Shown piece by piece: positions 42,828-51,906 of a stretch of DNA of 64,000 nucleotides. This DNA is from Nitratireductor sp. GTDB lineage: Bacteria; Pseudomonadota; Alphaproteobacteria; Rhizobiales; Rhizobiaceae. Positions within the stretch are counted from its first letter, which is position 1. The number at the start of each line of letters is the position of its first letter. Below the pieces are notes generated by a model. The model saw only the letters and a program-made list of their open reading frames with translations. It did not search any database and had not been told where the DNA came from. The DNA lies in assembly GCA_020637805.1 (NCBI GenBank), contig JACKJU010000005.1, positions 124,001 through 188,000 of the forward strand, read 5' to 3'. A program made the position numbers and the translations under genes.

Positions 42828-43906
42828 CCCTGGCACTCGAACTCAGGCATTCATTTCCCTCCTTTGAACTCGATGCCTCATTCGAAGTGCCGAAAGGGGT
42901 GACGGTGCTCTTCGGGCGTTCGGGCTCCGGCAAGACGACCATTGCCAACGCTGTCGCAGGACTGTTCAAGCCGGATTTCGGGCGGATTGTGCTTGACGGG
43001 CAGGTGCTCATGGACAGCACGCGGAGGGTGTTTCTTCCGCCACACAAGCGCCGCCTTGGCTACATCTTCCAGGAAGGCAGGCTGTTTCCGCACATGACGG
43101 TCAGGCAGAACCTGGCCTATGGCGGACGTTTCGCACCGCGTCAGGAAGCGGTCGAGAACATGGAACGTCTGATCGGCCTGCTGGGAATCGAACATCTCAT
43201 GGACCGGCGGCCGGCCCTGCTTTCCGGCGGGGAAAAGCAGCGCGTCGCCATTGGCCGCGCGATTCTGGCTTCGCCCAGGATCGTGATCGCCGACGAGCCG
43301 CTGGCCGCACTCGACGAGCAGAGGAAAGGCGAGATCCTGCCACTCTTCGAGAAGTTGAGAGACGAGCTTGCCGTGCCGATCCTTTATGTCACCCATTCTC
43401 CGGCCGAGGTGGCGCGCCTGGCCACGACCGTCGTTGCGATGGAACATGGCAAGGTGGCGCGTGTTGGTCCGCCGGCCGAGGTTTTGTCAGACATGCAGGT
43501 AATGCCGCTGGGGGTGAGGGCTGCCGGTTCGATGATCGTCGCGCGGGTTGCCGCGCATCACGATGACGGAATTACCGAACTCGATGCCAACGGTGTTTCG
43601 CTTTTCCTGCCAAGGCTAGACAAGAGGCCCGGTGAAAACATCCGCGTGCGCATTCCGGCCCAGGACGTGCTGTTGATGCGCAGCAGGCCCGAACGCATTT
43701 CCGCGCTCAATGTCATTGCAGGAACGGTCGTCGAAATTCGTGCTGGCGAGGGACCTGGCGCAATGGTTTCACTCAAGACAGATGCGGGGCTGCTACTGGC
43801 GCGCGTGACGAAACGTTCGGTGGCGGCGCTTGAACTTGCCCCGGGTGTCGTATGCCACGCCGTTGTCAAGACGGTGGCCATCGCGCCGGAAGATGTGGGT
43901 CATTGA
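42824..43906 (+). CDS. modC: Molybdate ABC transporter ATP-binding protein
   Basis: A 360-residue ATPase. Walker A is LFGRSGSGKTTIANAVAGL, the signature is LLSGGEKQRVAIGRAIL, and Walker B is IVIADEPLAALDEQRKGEI. The C-terminal third (from about residue 290, LNVIAGTVVEIRAGEGPGAMVSL onward) is a Mop/TOBE domain that binds molybdate and gives feedback control. Length is typical. The last gene of modABC; the DUF4202 gene follows after its own box. Confidence 0.93.
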   Translation: MTLALELRHSFPSFELDASFEVPKGVTVLFGRSGSGKTTIANAVAGLFKPDFGRIVLDGQVLMDSTRRVFLPPHKRRLGYIFQEGRLFPHMTVRQNLAYGGRFAPRQEAVENMERLIGLLGIEHLMDRRPALLSGGEKQRVAIGRAILASPRIVIADEPLAALDEQRKGEILPLFEKLRDELAVPILYVTHSPAEVARLATTVVAMEHGKVARVGPPAEVLSDMQVMPLGVRAAGSMIVARVAAHHDDGITELDANGVSLFLPRLDKRPGENIRVRIPAQDVLLMRSRPERISALNVIAGTVVEIRAGEGPGAMVSLKTDAGLLLARVTKRSVAALELAPGVVCHAVVKTVAIAPEDVGH

Positions 43907-43992
43907 GAGTTCGTGCTCAAGCAGGGCGGCTGCGCGCAGCAGACATGCGAGCAACGATGCCGCACTTGAAATGAAGCGCGAAATGTATTCCC

Positions 43993-44012
43993 ATATATAA
44001 ACGAAGATATAT
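43993..44012. promoter_or_regulatory. ModE-box-like dyad before the DUF4202 gene
   Basis: ATATAT-N8-ATATAT, a perfect dyad 59 bp before the DUF4202 start. The 165-bp gap after modC otherwise shows no gene. Confidence 0.6.
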
Positions 44013-44071
44013 ATTTCCCGCTCCGTTCCATGGGGACAGGGGCAGGATTTCCTGGATTTCGAGGGAGTGAG

Positions 44072-44674
44072 ATGGACAGGCTTCACAGGGTTTACAATGC
44101 AATAGATGCGGCAAATGCCGAAGACCCCAAACTTGTGACAGTTGATGGGGGGCAGGTCCCTGCCGCGCAGATCTATGGCCAGCGCATGACCGCGATGCTG
44201 GAGGAGTTCCAGCCGGATGCGAGTGAAGTCCTGAAGATTGCCGTTCGGGGCCAGCATATCCAGCGGTTCAAGATACCGCGCGAGGACTACCCTGAAGGCA
44301 AGGCCGGTTACTATCGCTGGCGCAATGAACAAAAGCGCCAGCACGCGATCAAGATCGGCGAGATCATGGCCGAAGAAGGATATGGCCAGGAAGATATCGA
44401 TGCGATGGGAACCATCGTTCGCAAGGAGCGGCCTGCCGAGAATCCTGATACCCAGACGCTGGAAGACATAGCGGCGCTCGTATTCCTGAAGTACGAGTTG
44501 AACGCCTTCCTTGAAAAATACCACGCCTATACGCCCGAGAAGTATGCCGACATTCTGGCCAAGACATGGAGAAAGATGTCGCCGAAAGGCCATGAGGCCG
44601 CCCTGGCGCTCAATCCGCCCGAGGCAATTGTTGCCCTGCTGCACCAGGGGCTGGCGGCACTCGAAAAGGCGTAA
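44072..44674 (+). CDS. DUF4202-family protein
   Basis: A 200-residue cytoplasmic protein that I recognise as DUF4202. It starts RLHRVYNAIDAANAEDP and carries VRGQHIQRFKIPREDYPEGKAGYYRWRNEQKRQHA, EDIAALVFLKYELNAFLEKY and a C-terminal helical part. The conserved histidines (GQHIQRF, RQHAIKIGEIM) hint at an HD-like or metal site; this is my inference. No reaction is known to me. It stands between modABC and the SulP-soe operon and has its own ModE-like box, so a link to molybdenum or sulfite metabolism is likely. GAGGGAG precedes the start. Confidence 0.72.
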   Translation: MDRLHRVYNAIDAANAEDPKLVTVDGGQVPAAQIYGQRMTAMLEEFQPDASEVLKIAVRGQHIQRFKIPREDYPEGKAGYYRWRNEQKRQHAIKIGEIMAEEGYGQEDIDAMGTIVRKERPAENPDTQTLEDIAALVFLKYELNAFLEKYHAYTPEKYADILAKTWRKMSPKGHEAALALNPPEAIVALLHQGLAALEKA

Positions 44675-44712
44675 GGGCGAGACAAAGCGCCGCTGGACAG
44701 TTCGTCTATCGC

Positions 44713-44732
44713 CATATATGAATGCTTATATG
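44713..44732. promoter_or_regulatory. ModE-box-like dyad before SulP-soeABC
   Basis: CATATA-N8-TATATG, a perfect dyad 179 bp before the SulP start. Its inner part GAATGCTTATAT is nearly the same as that of the box at 11964. The 180-bp leader between box and gene has no obvious gene. Confidence 0.6.
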
Positions 44733-44911
44733 TGTTGTGGAATCTTTTCACAGCACCCATTCGGACCTGATTATCCCGTCATTCAGGGGGCAGTCTGCCA
44801 GGAAGGAGGAGTTCCGGGCGGTTTGGTGCAATCAGTCCCGAATTGGAAGGGGAGTTGGTCATCAGCGCCTTCGGGGGCAGGGACCGCAATTGAAAGGCGC
44901 CGGGAGGTCTC

Positions 44912-46768
44912 GTGGGCGTTCGCATACCCGCCAGCTTGCAGGAACACCAATGGGTTCTCCGTTTCCTGCCATTCTTGAACTGGGCGCCAAGGGTCACCCG
45001 GGCCAATTTCGAGTCCGATCTGTTCGCCGCGCTTACCGGTGCAATTGTCGTGTTGCCGCAAGGGGTTGCCTTTGCCTACATCGCCGGCATGCCTCCGGAA
45101 TACGGTCTCTATGCAGGGATCGTGCCAGCCATCATCGCTGCGCTATTCGGTTCTTCCTGGCACCTTGTCTCCGGTCCAACGACCGCTGCGTCCGTGGTGC
45201 TTTTTTCCTCCCTCAGTTCACTGGCGGTGCCGGGAACATCGGAGTACATCACGCTTGCGCTGACGCTCGCATTTCTTGTTGGTGCGATTCAGCTGATAAT
45301 GGGAATTGCCCACCTCGGTGCGCTGGTGAACTTCATCTCGCATTCCGTCGTGATCGGCTTTACTGCCGGTGCCGCGCTTCTGATCATGTTCAACCAGTTG
45401 CGAAGCCTGACAGCACTCGAAATACCGCGCGGTTCGCATCCGCACGAGACGCTGCAGTTCATCGCTGACAACTGGCAGGATGTCTATTGGCCAAGCGTCA
45501 TCGTCGGTGTGCTGACTCTGGCGACTGGCCTGCTGATCAAGCGGTTCTATTCGCGCATGCCCTACATGATCATTGCCATCTTCGCGGGCGCTCTGGTAGC
45601 CTGGATATTCAACGCCAATGGCGCACATGTCGCGACAGTTGGCGCGCTGCCAGCGAGCCTGCCACCGCTTTCGGCTCCGAGTTTTTCCTATGAAGTCTGG
45701 CGCGATCTTGCGCCTACCGTCGTCGCGGTGACCTTGTTTGCGCTGACCGAGGCCCTGTCGATATCAAGGGCGCTCGCGATCCGCTCCGGTCAGCAGATAG
45801 ACCCGAGCCAGGAATTCATCGGACAGGGGCTTTCAAACATCGTAGGCAGCTTCTTTTCAGCCTATGTCGCCACCGGTTCGTTCAACCGCAGTGGCCTGAA
45901 CTACGATGCTGGTGCGAAGACGCCGCTGGCGGCGATCATGGCCGGATTCATGCTTGCGGGCATCGTCCTGTTCGTGGCGCCCTATGCCAGGTATTTGCCA
46001 AATGCCGCCATGGCCGGGGTGCTGTTCATCGTCGCCATCGGACTGCTCGATTTCTACCATGCGCGCCAGATCCTGCGCACCAGCAAGAACGAGGCTGTGG
46101 TACTCGCCGTCACCTTCTTCTCCGCGATAATGCTCGACCTTGAATTCGCAATTTTTGCCGGGGTCTTGCTGTCGCTGCTTCTCTTCTTGCACCGCACCGC
46201 CAACCCGGTCATGCTGATCCGCGTGCCGAATGCAAACTCTCCCGGCCGGAAGTTCGAAACCTTGCGGCCTGGCATGCGCGAATGCAAACAGGTGCGCATC
46301 GTCCGGTTTGACGGTCCGTTGTTCTTCGGTGCGGCCTCAACGTTCACGGAAAAGCTGACGGGGCTTGAGCGGCGTTCGCCCAACATCAAGCACCTCGCGA
46401 TCGTGATGAACGGGGTGAACTATATCGACGTTACCGGCGCCGAAGCGCTCATTTACATGGCCGAACGCTATCGTGCCGCTGGTGGCGGCCTGTACCTGAT
46501 CCGCCCGCCCGAACCCGTGATGAAGAGGTTGAAAAAAGGCGGTTATCTCGATGAGATTGGCGAGGAGAATGTCTTTACCTCCAAGACCGACGCCCTGCGC
46601 ACCATTTACCGCAAGCTGGATTACGGGCTTTGCCAGGACTGTAATCGCAACGTCTTTGTAGAATGCAGGCGCAAGGGCAAGCAGGAGCCTCGTGAAGAGG
46701 ATTTTGATGACGTCCCGGAGGCAGCAGGCCAGTCCGGCCCTCCTGAGGGCAGTGTGGCCCCCGCCTGA
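44912..46768 (+). CDS. SulP-family anion permease with STAS domain
   Basis: A 618-residue SulP/SLC26 permease. The membrane part (residues about 20-430) has FAALTGAIVVLPQGVAFAYIAGMPPEYGLYAG and GSSWHLVSGPTTAASVVLFSS, both conserved. The STAS domain (about 465-560) has IVMNGVNYIDVTGAEALIYM. A tail with CQDCNRNVFVEC follows, a cysteine pattern seen in some SulP proteins. GTG start with GGGAGG upstream. First gene of the soe operon, so export of sulfate made by SoeABC, or sulfite/sulfate exchange, is the likely job. Confidence 0.87.
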   Translation: MGVRIPASLQEHQWVLRFLPFLNWAPRVTRANFESDLFAALTGAIVVLPQGVAFAYIAGMPPEYGLYAGIVPAIIAALFGSSWHLVSGPTTAASVVLFSSLSSLAVPGTSEYITLALTLAFLVGAIQLIMGIAHLGALVNFISHSVVIGFTAGAALLIMFNQLRSLTALEIPRGSHPHETLQFIADNWQDVYWPSVIVGVLTLATGLLIKRFYSRMPYMIIAIFAGALVAWIFNANGAHVATVGALPASLPPLSAPSFSYEVWRDLAPTVVAVTLFALTEALSISRALAIRSGQQIDPSQEFIGQGLSNIVGSFFSAYVATGSFNRSGLNYDAGAKTPLAAIMAGFMLAGIVLFVAPYARYLPNAAMAGVLFIVAIGLLDFYHARQILRTSKNEAVVLAVTFFSAIMLDLEFAIFAGVLLSLLLFLHRTANPVMLIRVPNANSPGRKFETLRPGMRECKQVRIVRFDGPLFFGAASTFTEKLTGLERRSPNIKHLAIVMNGVNYIDVTGAEALIYMAERYRAAGGGLYLIRPPEPVMKRLKKGGYLDEIGEENVFTSKTDALRTIYRKLDYGLCQDCNRNVFVECRRKGKQEPREEDFDDVPEAAGQSGPPEGSVAPA

Positions 46769-46817
46769 TCCCAACGACTTACCCCAGAAATTTACATCCA
46801 AAGCGAGAATTGACTTC

Positions 46818-49676
46818 ATGATGCAAGAACCGGACATCAACCTGTCACCAGAGGTCAATGACGAGGTCAAGTTTTCGACCTGCTACATGTGCGCCTGCCG
46901 CTGCGGCATCAAGGTTCACCTCAAGGATGGCAAGGTCCGATATATCGAGGGCAACAGGAACCACCCGGTCAACAAGGGCGTGCTGTGCGGCAAGGGATCT
47001 TCCGGCATCATGCAGCATTATTCGCCGGCGCGCCTGAAAAAGCCGCTGAAACGGGTGGGCGAACGCGGTTCCGGTGAATTCGAGGAGATCGAATGGGATG
47101 AGGCGATGGAGATCGCCACGGGATGGCTTTCCAATATCCGCAATACCGATCCGCGCAAACTTGCCTTCTTCACGGGGCGTGACCAGAGCCAGTCCCTGAC
47201 CGGCTGGTGGGCGACGCAGTTCGGCACACCGAACTTTGCTGCCCATGGCGGATTCTGCTCCGTCAACATGGCTGCGGCTGGCCTCTACACGATCGGCGGA
47301 TCATTCTGGGAATTCGGCGAACCCGACTGGGACCGCGCGCGCTATTTCATGATTTTCGGGGTTGCCGAGGATCACGATTCGAACCCGATCAAGACGGGGA
47401 TGGCCAAGCTCAAGAAAAACGGTGCGAAGGTGGTATCGGTCAATCCGATCCGCACCGGTTATTCCGCCATTGCCGACGAGTGGGTAGGTATCCGGCCCGG
47501 CACGGATGGCCTGTTCGTCATGGCGCTGATCCACGAACTCATGCATGCCGGCAAGGTCGATATCGAGTACCTGGTGCGCTACACCAATGCCGGCTGGCTG
47601 GTGATCGATGCTCCGGGAACAGCCGACCACGGCCTCTTCGCGCGCGACAAGGACGGCAACCCGCTGTCCTTCGACCAGAACAAGAAGAAGCTGGTCAACG
47701 CCAACCTGCCGGATGTTGCACCCGCGCTGACAGGCGAATTCAAGCAGGGCCGCAAGAAGGTCGTGCCGGCGTTCCAGCTCATCGCCGAGCGCTACATGGA
47801 CGAACAGTATTCGCCCGATGCGGTGGCCAAGACCTGCGGGTTGAAACCGGAACAGATTCGCCGCATCGCTGCGGAGCTTGCCCATGCTGCATTCGAGGAA
47901 ACCATTGAGCTCGACGTGGAGTGGACCGACTGGGCAGGCCGCAAGCATGACAAGATCATCGGCCGTCCGGTTGCGATGCACGCGATGCGCGGCATCTCGG
48001 CCCATACCAACGGTTTCCATACCTGCCGTGCGATCCATCTTCTCCAAGTCCTTCTGGGGTCCGTGGAGTGTCCGGGCGGGTTCCGCTTCAAGCCGCCATT
48101 CCCCAAACCCATCCCGCCGGGGCTCAAACCCGCGGGCAAGAACGTTGCGCCGAACACGCCGCTCAGTGGCGCGCCACTCGGTTTCACCACCGGGCCGGAG
48201 GACCTGCTGATCGATGATGACGGCAGGCCGCTGCGCATCGACAAGGCGTACTCGTGGGAAGCGCCGGTCTCGGCACACGGCCTGATGCACATGGTCATCA
48301 CGAATGCGTGGAAGGGAGACCCGTATCCTATCGACACGCTGTTCATGTACATGGCCAACATGAGCTGGAACTCGACCATGAACACCAAGGGTGTCATGGA
48401 AATGCTGACTGACAAGAACCCGGAGACCGGCGAGTACAAGATCCCGCGCATCATCTATTCCGACGCCTATTATTCGGAGATGGTCGCCTATGCCGATCTG
48501 ATCCTGCCGGACACGACCTACCTGGAACGATGGGACTGCATCTCGCTACTCGACAGGCCGATCTGCGAGGCTGATGGCCCGGCGGACGCCATCCGCCAGC
48601 CAGTGGTCCAACCGGATCGCGACGTACGCGGCTTCCAGACGGTATTGCTCGACCTCGGTTCAAAGCTCGGCCTGCCGGGCATGACAAACGAGGACGGCAG
48701 CGCCAAATTCCCCGGCGGCTATTCCGATTACATCGTCAACCATGAGCGCACGCCGGGCATCGGTCCGCTTGCCGGCTGGCGCGGCAAGGATGGCGACAAG
48801 TCGGGCCGTGGCGAGGTCAACAAGAACCAGCTCGACAAGTACATCGAGAATGAGTGCTTCTGGCATCACGAGCTCGCGCCGGATCAGCGGTTCTACAAGT
48901 TTGCCAACCGGAGCTATCTGGATTTCGCCGTGCACATGGGTTTCATCGGCCATGCCGACCAGATCGTGCTCCAGCTCTACTCCGAGCCGATGCAGAAGTT
49001 CAGGCTGGCGGCTGAAGGCCACGGAGAGATCCAGCCACCCGATCACATGCGCGAGCGGATTACGGCAAGCTTCGACCCGCTTCCGATCTGGTACAAGCCG
49101 CACGAAGAGGAACTGGTCGACAATACCGAGTTCCCGATGCATGCGCTGACCCAGCGGCCGATGATCATGTACCATTCCTGGGGTTCGCAGAATCCCTGGC
49201 TGAGACAGATCCTTGGCCACAACAAGCTCTACATCTCGCGCGAGAAGGCCGGTGAACTCGGCATCAAGGACTTGGATTGGGTGCGTGTCACGAGCCATCA
49301 CGGTTCGATCAAGGTGCAGGCCAAGCTGATGGATGGCGTCAATCCGGACACGGTTTGGACGTGGAACGCGATCGGCAAGCGGGCAGGGTCTTGGAACCTT
49401 GCTCCCGATGCGCCAGAGGCGAAGAAAGGATTCCTGCTCAACCATCTCATCAGTGAGTTGTTGCCGCCGCGCAAGGGCACCCGGCTGTCGAATTCCGATC
49501 CGGTGACCGGACAGGCCGCGTGGTTTGACCTGCGGGTTCGGGTCGAGAAGGTGGAGGCAGGTGAAGCCGTGACAGAGCCGCAGTTTGCGGATCTGCCGCT
49601 GCCGCCCAACATGGAGAAGGCACCGGTAATCAGCCAGTTCAATGCCAGCGGAAAAGGGAAGGGGAGCCGCAAATGA
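46818..49676 (+). CDS. soeA: Sulfite dehydrogenase (quinone) molybdoprotein subunit SoeA
   Basis: A 952-residue molybdopterin oxidoreductase of the DMSO reductase family. Cys22, Cys25, Cys29 and Cys57 bind the N-terminal [4Fe-4S] cluster (TCYMCACRCGIKVHLKDGKV, then GVLCGKG). The guanine-dinucleotide domain near the C-terminus is NLAPDAPEAKKGFLLNHLISE. There is no Tat signal, which places the enzyme on the cytoplasmic side as known for SoeA. It oxidises sulfite to sulfate. Paired with SoeB by a 4-base overlap. I use the ATG at 46818; one codon later is possible. Confidence 0.85.
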   Translation: MMQEPDINLSPEVNDEVKFSTCYMCACRCGIKVHLKDGKVRYIEGNRNHPVNKGVLCGKGSSGIMQHYSPARLKKPLKRVGERGSGEFEEIEWDEAMEIATGWLSNIRNTDPRKLAFFTGRDQSQSLTGWWATQFGTPNFAAHGGFCSVNMAAAGLYTIGGSFWEFGEPDWDRARYFMIFGVAEDHDSNPIKTGMAKLKKNGAKVVSVNPIRTGYSAIADEWVGIRPGTDGLFVMALIHELMHAGKVDIEYLVRYTNAGWLVIDAPGTADHGLFARDKDGNPLSFDQNKKKLVNANLPDVAPALTGEFKQGRKKVVPAFQLIAERYMDEQYSPDAVAKTCGLKPEQIRRIAAELAHAAFEETIELDVEWTDWAGRKHDKIIGRPVAMHAMRGISAHTNGFHTCRAIHLLQVLLGSVECPGGFRFKPPFPKPIPPGLKPAGKNVAPNTPLSGAPLGFTTGPEDLLIDDDGRPLRIDKAYSWEAPVSAHGLMHMVITNAWKGDPYPIDTLFMYMANMSWNSTMNTKGVMEMLTDKNPETGEYKIPRIIYSDAYYSEMVAYADLILPDTTYLERWDCISLLDRPICEADGPADAIRQPVVQPDRDVRGFQTVLLDLGSKLGLPGMTNEDGSAKFPGGYSDYIVNHERTPGIGPLAGWRGKDGDKSGRGEVNKNQLDKYIENECFWHHELAPDQRFYKFANRSYLDFAVHMGFIGHADQIVLQLYSEPMQKFRLAAEGHGEIQPPDHMRERITASFDPLPIWYKPHEEELVDNTEFPMHALTQRPMIMYHSWGSQNPWLRQILGHNKLYISREKAGELGIKDLDWVRVTSHHGSIKVQAKLMDGVNPDTVWTWNAIGKRAGSWNLAPDAPEAKKGFLLNHLISELLPPRKGTRLSNSDPVTGQAAWFDLRVRVEKVEAGEAVTEPQFADLPLPPNMEKAPVISQFNASGKGKGSRK

Positions 49677-50449
49677 CAAGTCTTCCGGCAGAAGCAGGCA
49701 AGAAGAAGCTCGGTCTTCTCATCGATCTGGACACCTGCGTGGGCTGCCACGCCTGCGCGACCAATTGCAAGGAGTGGAACACTTCCGGCCATTCCGGGCC
49801 GCTGACGGACATCAACGCCTACCAGGCCGAACAGCGCGGCGTGTGGTTCAACCGCATCTTCACCTACGAGGCAGGCGGATGCGGGCCGGATGGCAAGACG
49901 GTTCATTTCCCGAAGAACTGCCTGCATTGCGAGTTCCCGGAATGCGTGACGGTGTGCCCGACCGGGGCATCCTACAAGCGCGCCGAGGACGGGATCGTAC
50001 TGGTGGATGCGGAAAAGTGCATCGGCTGCAAGCTCTGTTCCTGGGCATGCCCGTATGGCGCCCGCGAATATGACGAGATCGAGGGCGTGATGAAGAAGTG
50101 CACGCTGTGCATCGACAAGATCTACAACGAGAATCTAGCGGTGGAGGAGCGGGTGCCAGCCTGCGTTTCCACCTGTCCGTCGAATGCCCGTCATTTCGGT
50201 GATTTTGCCGATCCCGAGTCCAATGTCTCCAAGCTTTCGCGTGAACGGGGCGGTTTCCAGCTCATGCCTGAAACCGGCTACCAGCCAGTCAGCCGCTACC
50301 TGCCGCCGCGCGAGGAGAACCGGGTATCGAAGACGGAACCGGTTTCGCTTGCGAGGCTGACCGAAGCTTCGGGCGCAGGAGGCAAGGGCGGCAAGAAGGC
50401 CCAGGCGGGCAAATTCCTCAACTGGGTCGATTCAGTGCTTTCGCGCTGA
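49673..50449 (+). CDS. soeB: Sulfite dehydrogenase iron-sulfur subunit SoeB
   Basis: A 258-residue four-cluster ferredoxin-type protein. Cysteine groups: TCVGCHACATNCKEWN, CLHCEFPECVTVCPTGA, KCIGCKLCSWACPYGA and KCTLCIDKIYNE then ACVSTCPSNA. This is the DmsB/NrfC pattern. No signal peptide, in line with a cytoplasmic SoeA partner. It carries electrons from SoeA to the membrane subunit SoeC, 21 bp downstream. Long glycine/lysine-rich C-terminal stretch (GAGGKGGKKAQAGK). Confidence 0.88.
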   Translation: MTSLPAEAGKKKLGLLIDLDTCVGCHACATNCKEWNTSGHSGPLTDINAYQAEQRGVWFNRIFTYEAGGCGPDGKTVHFPKNCLHCEFPECVTVCPTGASYKRAEDGIVLVDAEKCIGCKLCSWACPYGAREYDEIEGVMKKCTLCIDKIYNENLAVEERVPACVSTCPSNARHFGDFADPESNVSKLSRERGGFQLMPETGYQPVSRYLPPREENRVSKTEPVSLARLTEASGAGGKGGKKAQAGKFLNWVDSVLSR

Positions 50450-50470
50450 CGGAAAAAAGGAGAACACATC

Positions 50471-51424
50471 ATGCATCCGGCCTTTTCCGTCATTTTCTTC
50501 ACCACCGCCTCGGGCGCAGGCTATGGTCTGCTGGCGCTGCTAGGCATCTTCGCCGCTGCCGGGCTCTTGCCAGCGAGCACATGGCTTGGTTTCTTCGGCC
50601 TTGCAATAGCTCTTGGCCTGATAGGTTCCGGCCTCCTGTCTTCCATGCTGCATCTGGGCCACCCGGAACGTTTCCTGAAGGCGCTCACCCAATGGCGTTC
50701 TTCTTGGCTGGCGCGCGAAGGGGTGATCGCCATCGCCACGTTCGTTCCCGCTGGCCTGTTTGCAATTGGCTGGGTATTCCTGAACCGCAATAGCGGTGCG
50801 TTTGGCTGGCTGGGTGTTGCTGCGGCTGCAATGGCCGCGCTTACAGTGTTCTGCACCTCGATGATTTATGCCAGCCTCAAGCCGATCCGCCAGTGGCATA
50901 ACGGTCTGGTGCCATTCAGCTACCTGGCACTTGCAGCCTATACCGGCGCATTGCTCTTCCTGGCAATCACCAGCCTGTTTGGCGTTGTTTCGATTGTATA
51001 TGTGGTGCTGGCTCTCCTTCTCGGCATCATGGCCTGGATTGTGAAGGCGGCATACTGGCGGTCTATCGACCGTTCGCGGGCGCAGAGCAATCTCGGCACG
51101 GCTACCGGCCTTGGCCGCTTTGGCGAGGTCCGGCTCCTCGAACAGCCACATACCGAGGCCAATTTCATCATGCGCGAAATGGGTTTCCAGATCGCGCGCA
51201 AGCATGCAGCCAAGTTGCGCATGATCGTTCATGCCGCGCTGTTTGGCGCACCGCTTGTGCTGCTTGTCATCCTGCTCGTGGCGGGCCAGCTTCCGGCGGC
51301 TGCCGTGGCAGGTCTTGCCTTGCTTGCGGTAATCGCAGGCGCGGTCGGCGTCGTCACCGAACGCTGGCTGTTTTTCGCGGAAGCAACCCACGCCTCGATG
51401 ATCTATTACGGACGCGAGATGTGA
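50471..51424 (+). CDS. soeC: Sulfite dehydrogenase membrane anchor SoeC (DmsC family)
   Basis: A 317-residue integral membrane protein with eight to nine helices, DmsC-like. Starts HPAFSVIFFTTASGAGYGLLALLG and contains LGLIGSGLLSSMLHLGHPERFLKALTQWRSSWLAREG, the conserved SxxHLGxPxRxxxA...SWLSRE pattern of DmsC/SoeC. It anchors SoeAB and donates electrons to quinone. RBS is AAAAAAGGAG. The stop overlaps the cytochrome start by one base. Confidence 0.88.
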   Translation: MHPAFSVIFFTTASGAGYGLLALLGIFAAAGLLPASTWLGFFGLAIALGLIGSGLLSSMLHLGHPERFLKALTQWRSSWLAREGVIAIATFVPAGLFAIGWVFLNRNSGAFGWLGVAAAAMAALTVFCTSMIYASLKPIRQWHNGLVPFSYLALAAYTGALLFLAITSLFGVVSIVYVVLALLLGIMAWIVKAAYWRSIDRSRAQSNLGTATGLGRFGEVRLLEQPHTEANFIMREMGFQIARKHAAKLRMIVHAALFGAPLVLLVILLVAGQLPAAAVAGLALLAVIAGAVGVVTERWLFFAEATHASMIYYGREM

Positions 51425-51891
51425 TGCGCCTTTCGATCCTTCTCAACATCGTACTTGCCGGCGTCATCGCCGCCGGGGCGTATCTCTTTTTCGTCAAGGG
51501 CAAGACTTCTGTTTCGACCGATGGCCGCACAGCGGTGATGCTGACGGCGGAGGAACGGGATCATGTCCTGACCGACATGCGTGGTCTTCTGGAGAATGTG
51601 CAGGGGTTGCTTGCGGCGCTGGGCAAGGGGGACATGCAGGGAGTTGCCCAGCACGCCCGGAACAACGGCTTCTCCAATCACAAGATGCCGCCGGTCTCCC
51701 TTATGACGAAGATGCCTGCAGAATTCCGGGCGCTGGGCGATCCCATGCATTCCGGGTTCGACGACATTGCAATCGAAGCCGAGGGCATCGGCGACCATGA
51801 CGTGATCGTCCAGAAACTCGGTGCCGTGCTGCAGGTCTGCACAACCTGCCACGCTACCTACACGCTGAAGGTGGAAGGCTCCGGAAACTGA
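51424..51891 (+). CDS. Membrane-anchored cytochrome c'-like protein in the soe operon
   Basis: A 155-residue protein with an N-terminal membrane helix (SILLNIVLAGVIAAGAYLFFV) and a periplasmic helical part that looks like cytochrome c', ending with the heme motif CTTCHATYTL (Cys139-His143). Cytochromes c' bind heme close to the C-terminus, as here. It overlaps soeC by one base (a GTG one codon upstream is another option) and is probably co-translated. A role as electron acceptor near SoeC, or as a sensor/scavenger of NO or other ligands, is possible. Function unproven. Confidence 0.72.
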   Translation: MRLSILLNIVLAGVIAAGAYLFFVKGKTSVSTDGRTAVMLTAEERDHVLTDMRGLLENVQGLLAALGKGDMQGVAQHARNNGFSNHKMPPVSLMTKMPAEFRALGDPMHSGFDDIAIEAEGIGDHDVIVQKLGAVLQVCTTCHATYTLKVEGSGN

Positions 51892-51906
51892 TCGGATATC
51901 GGGCCC

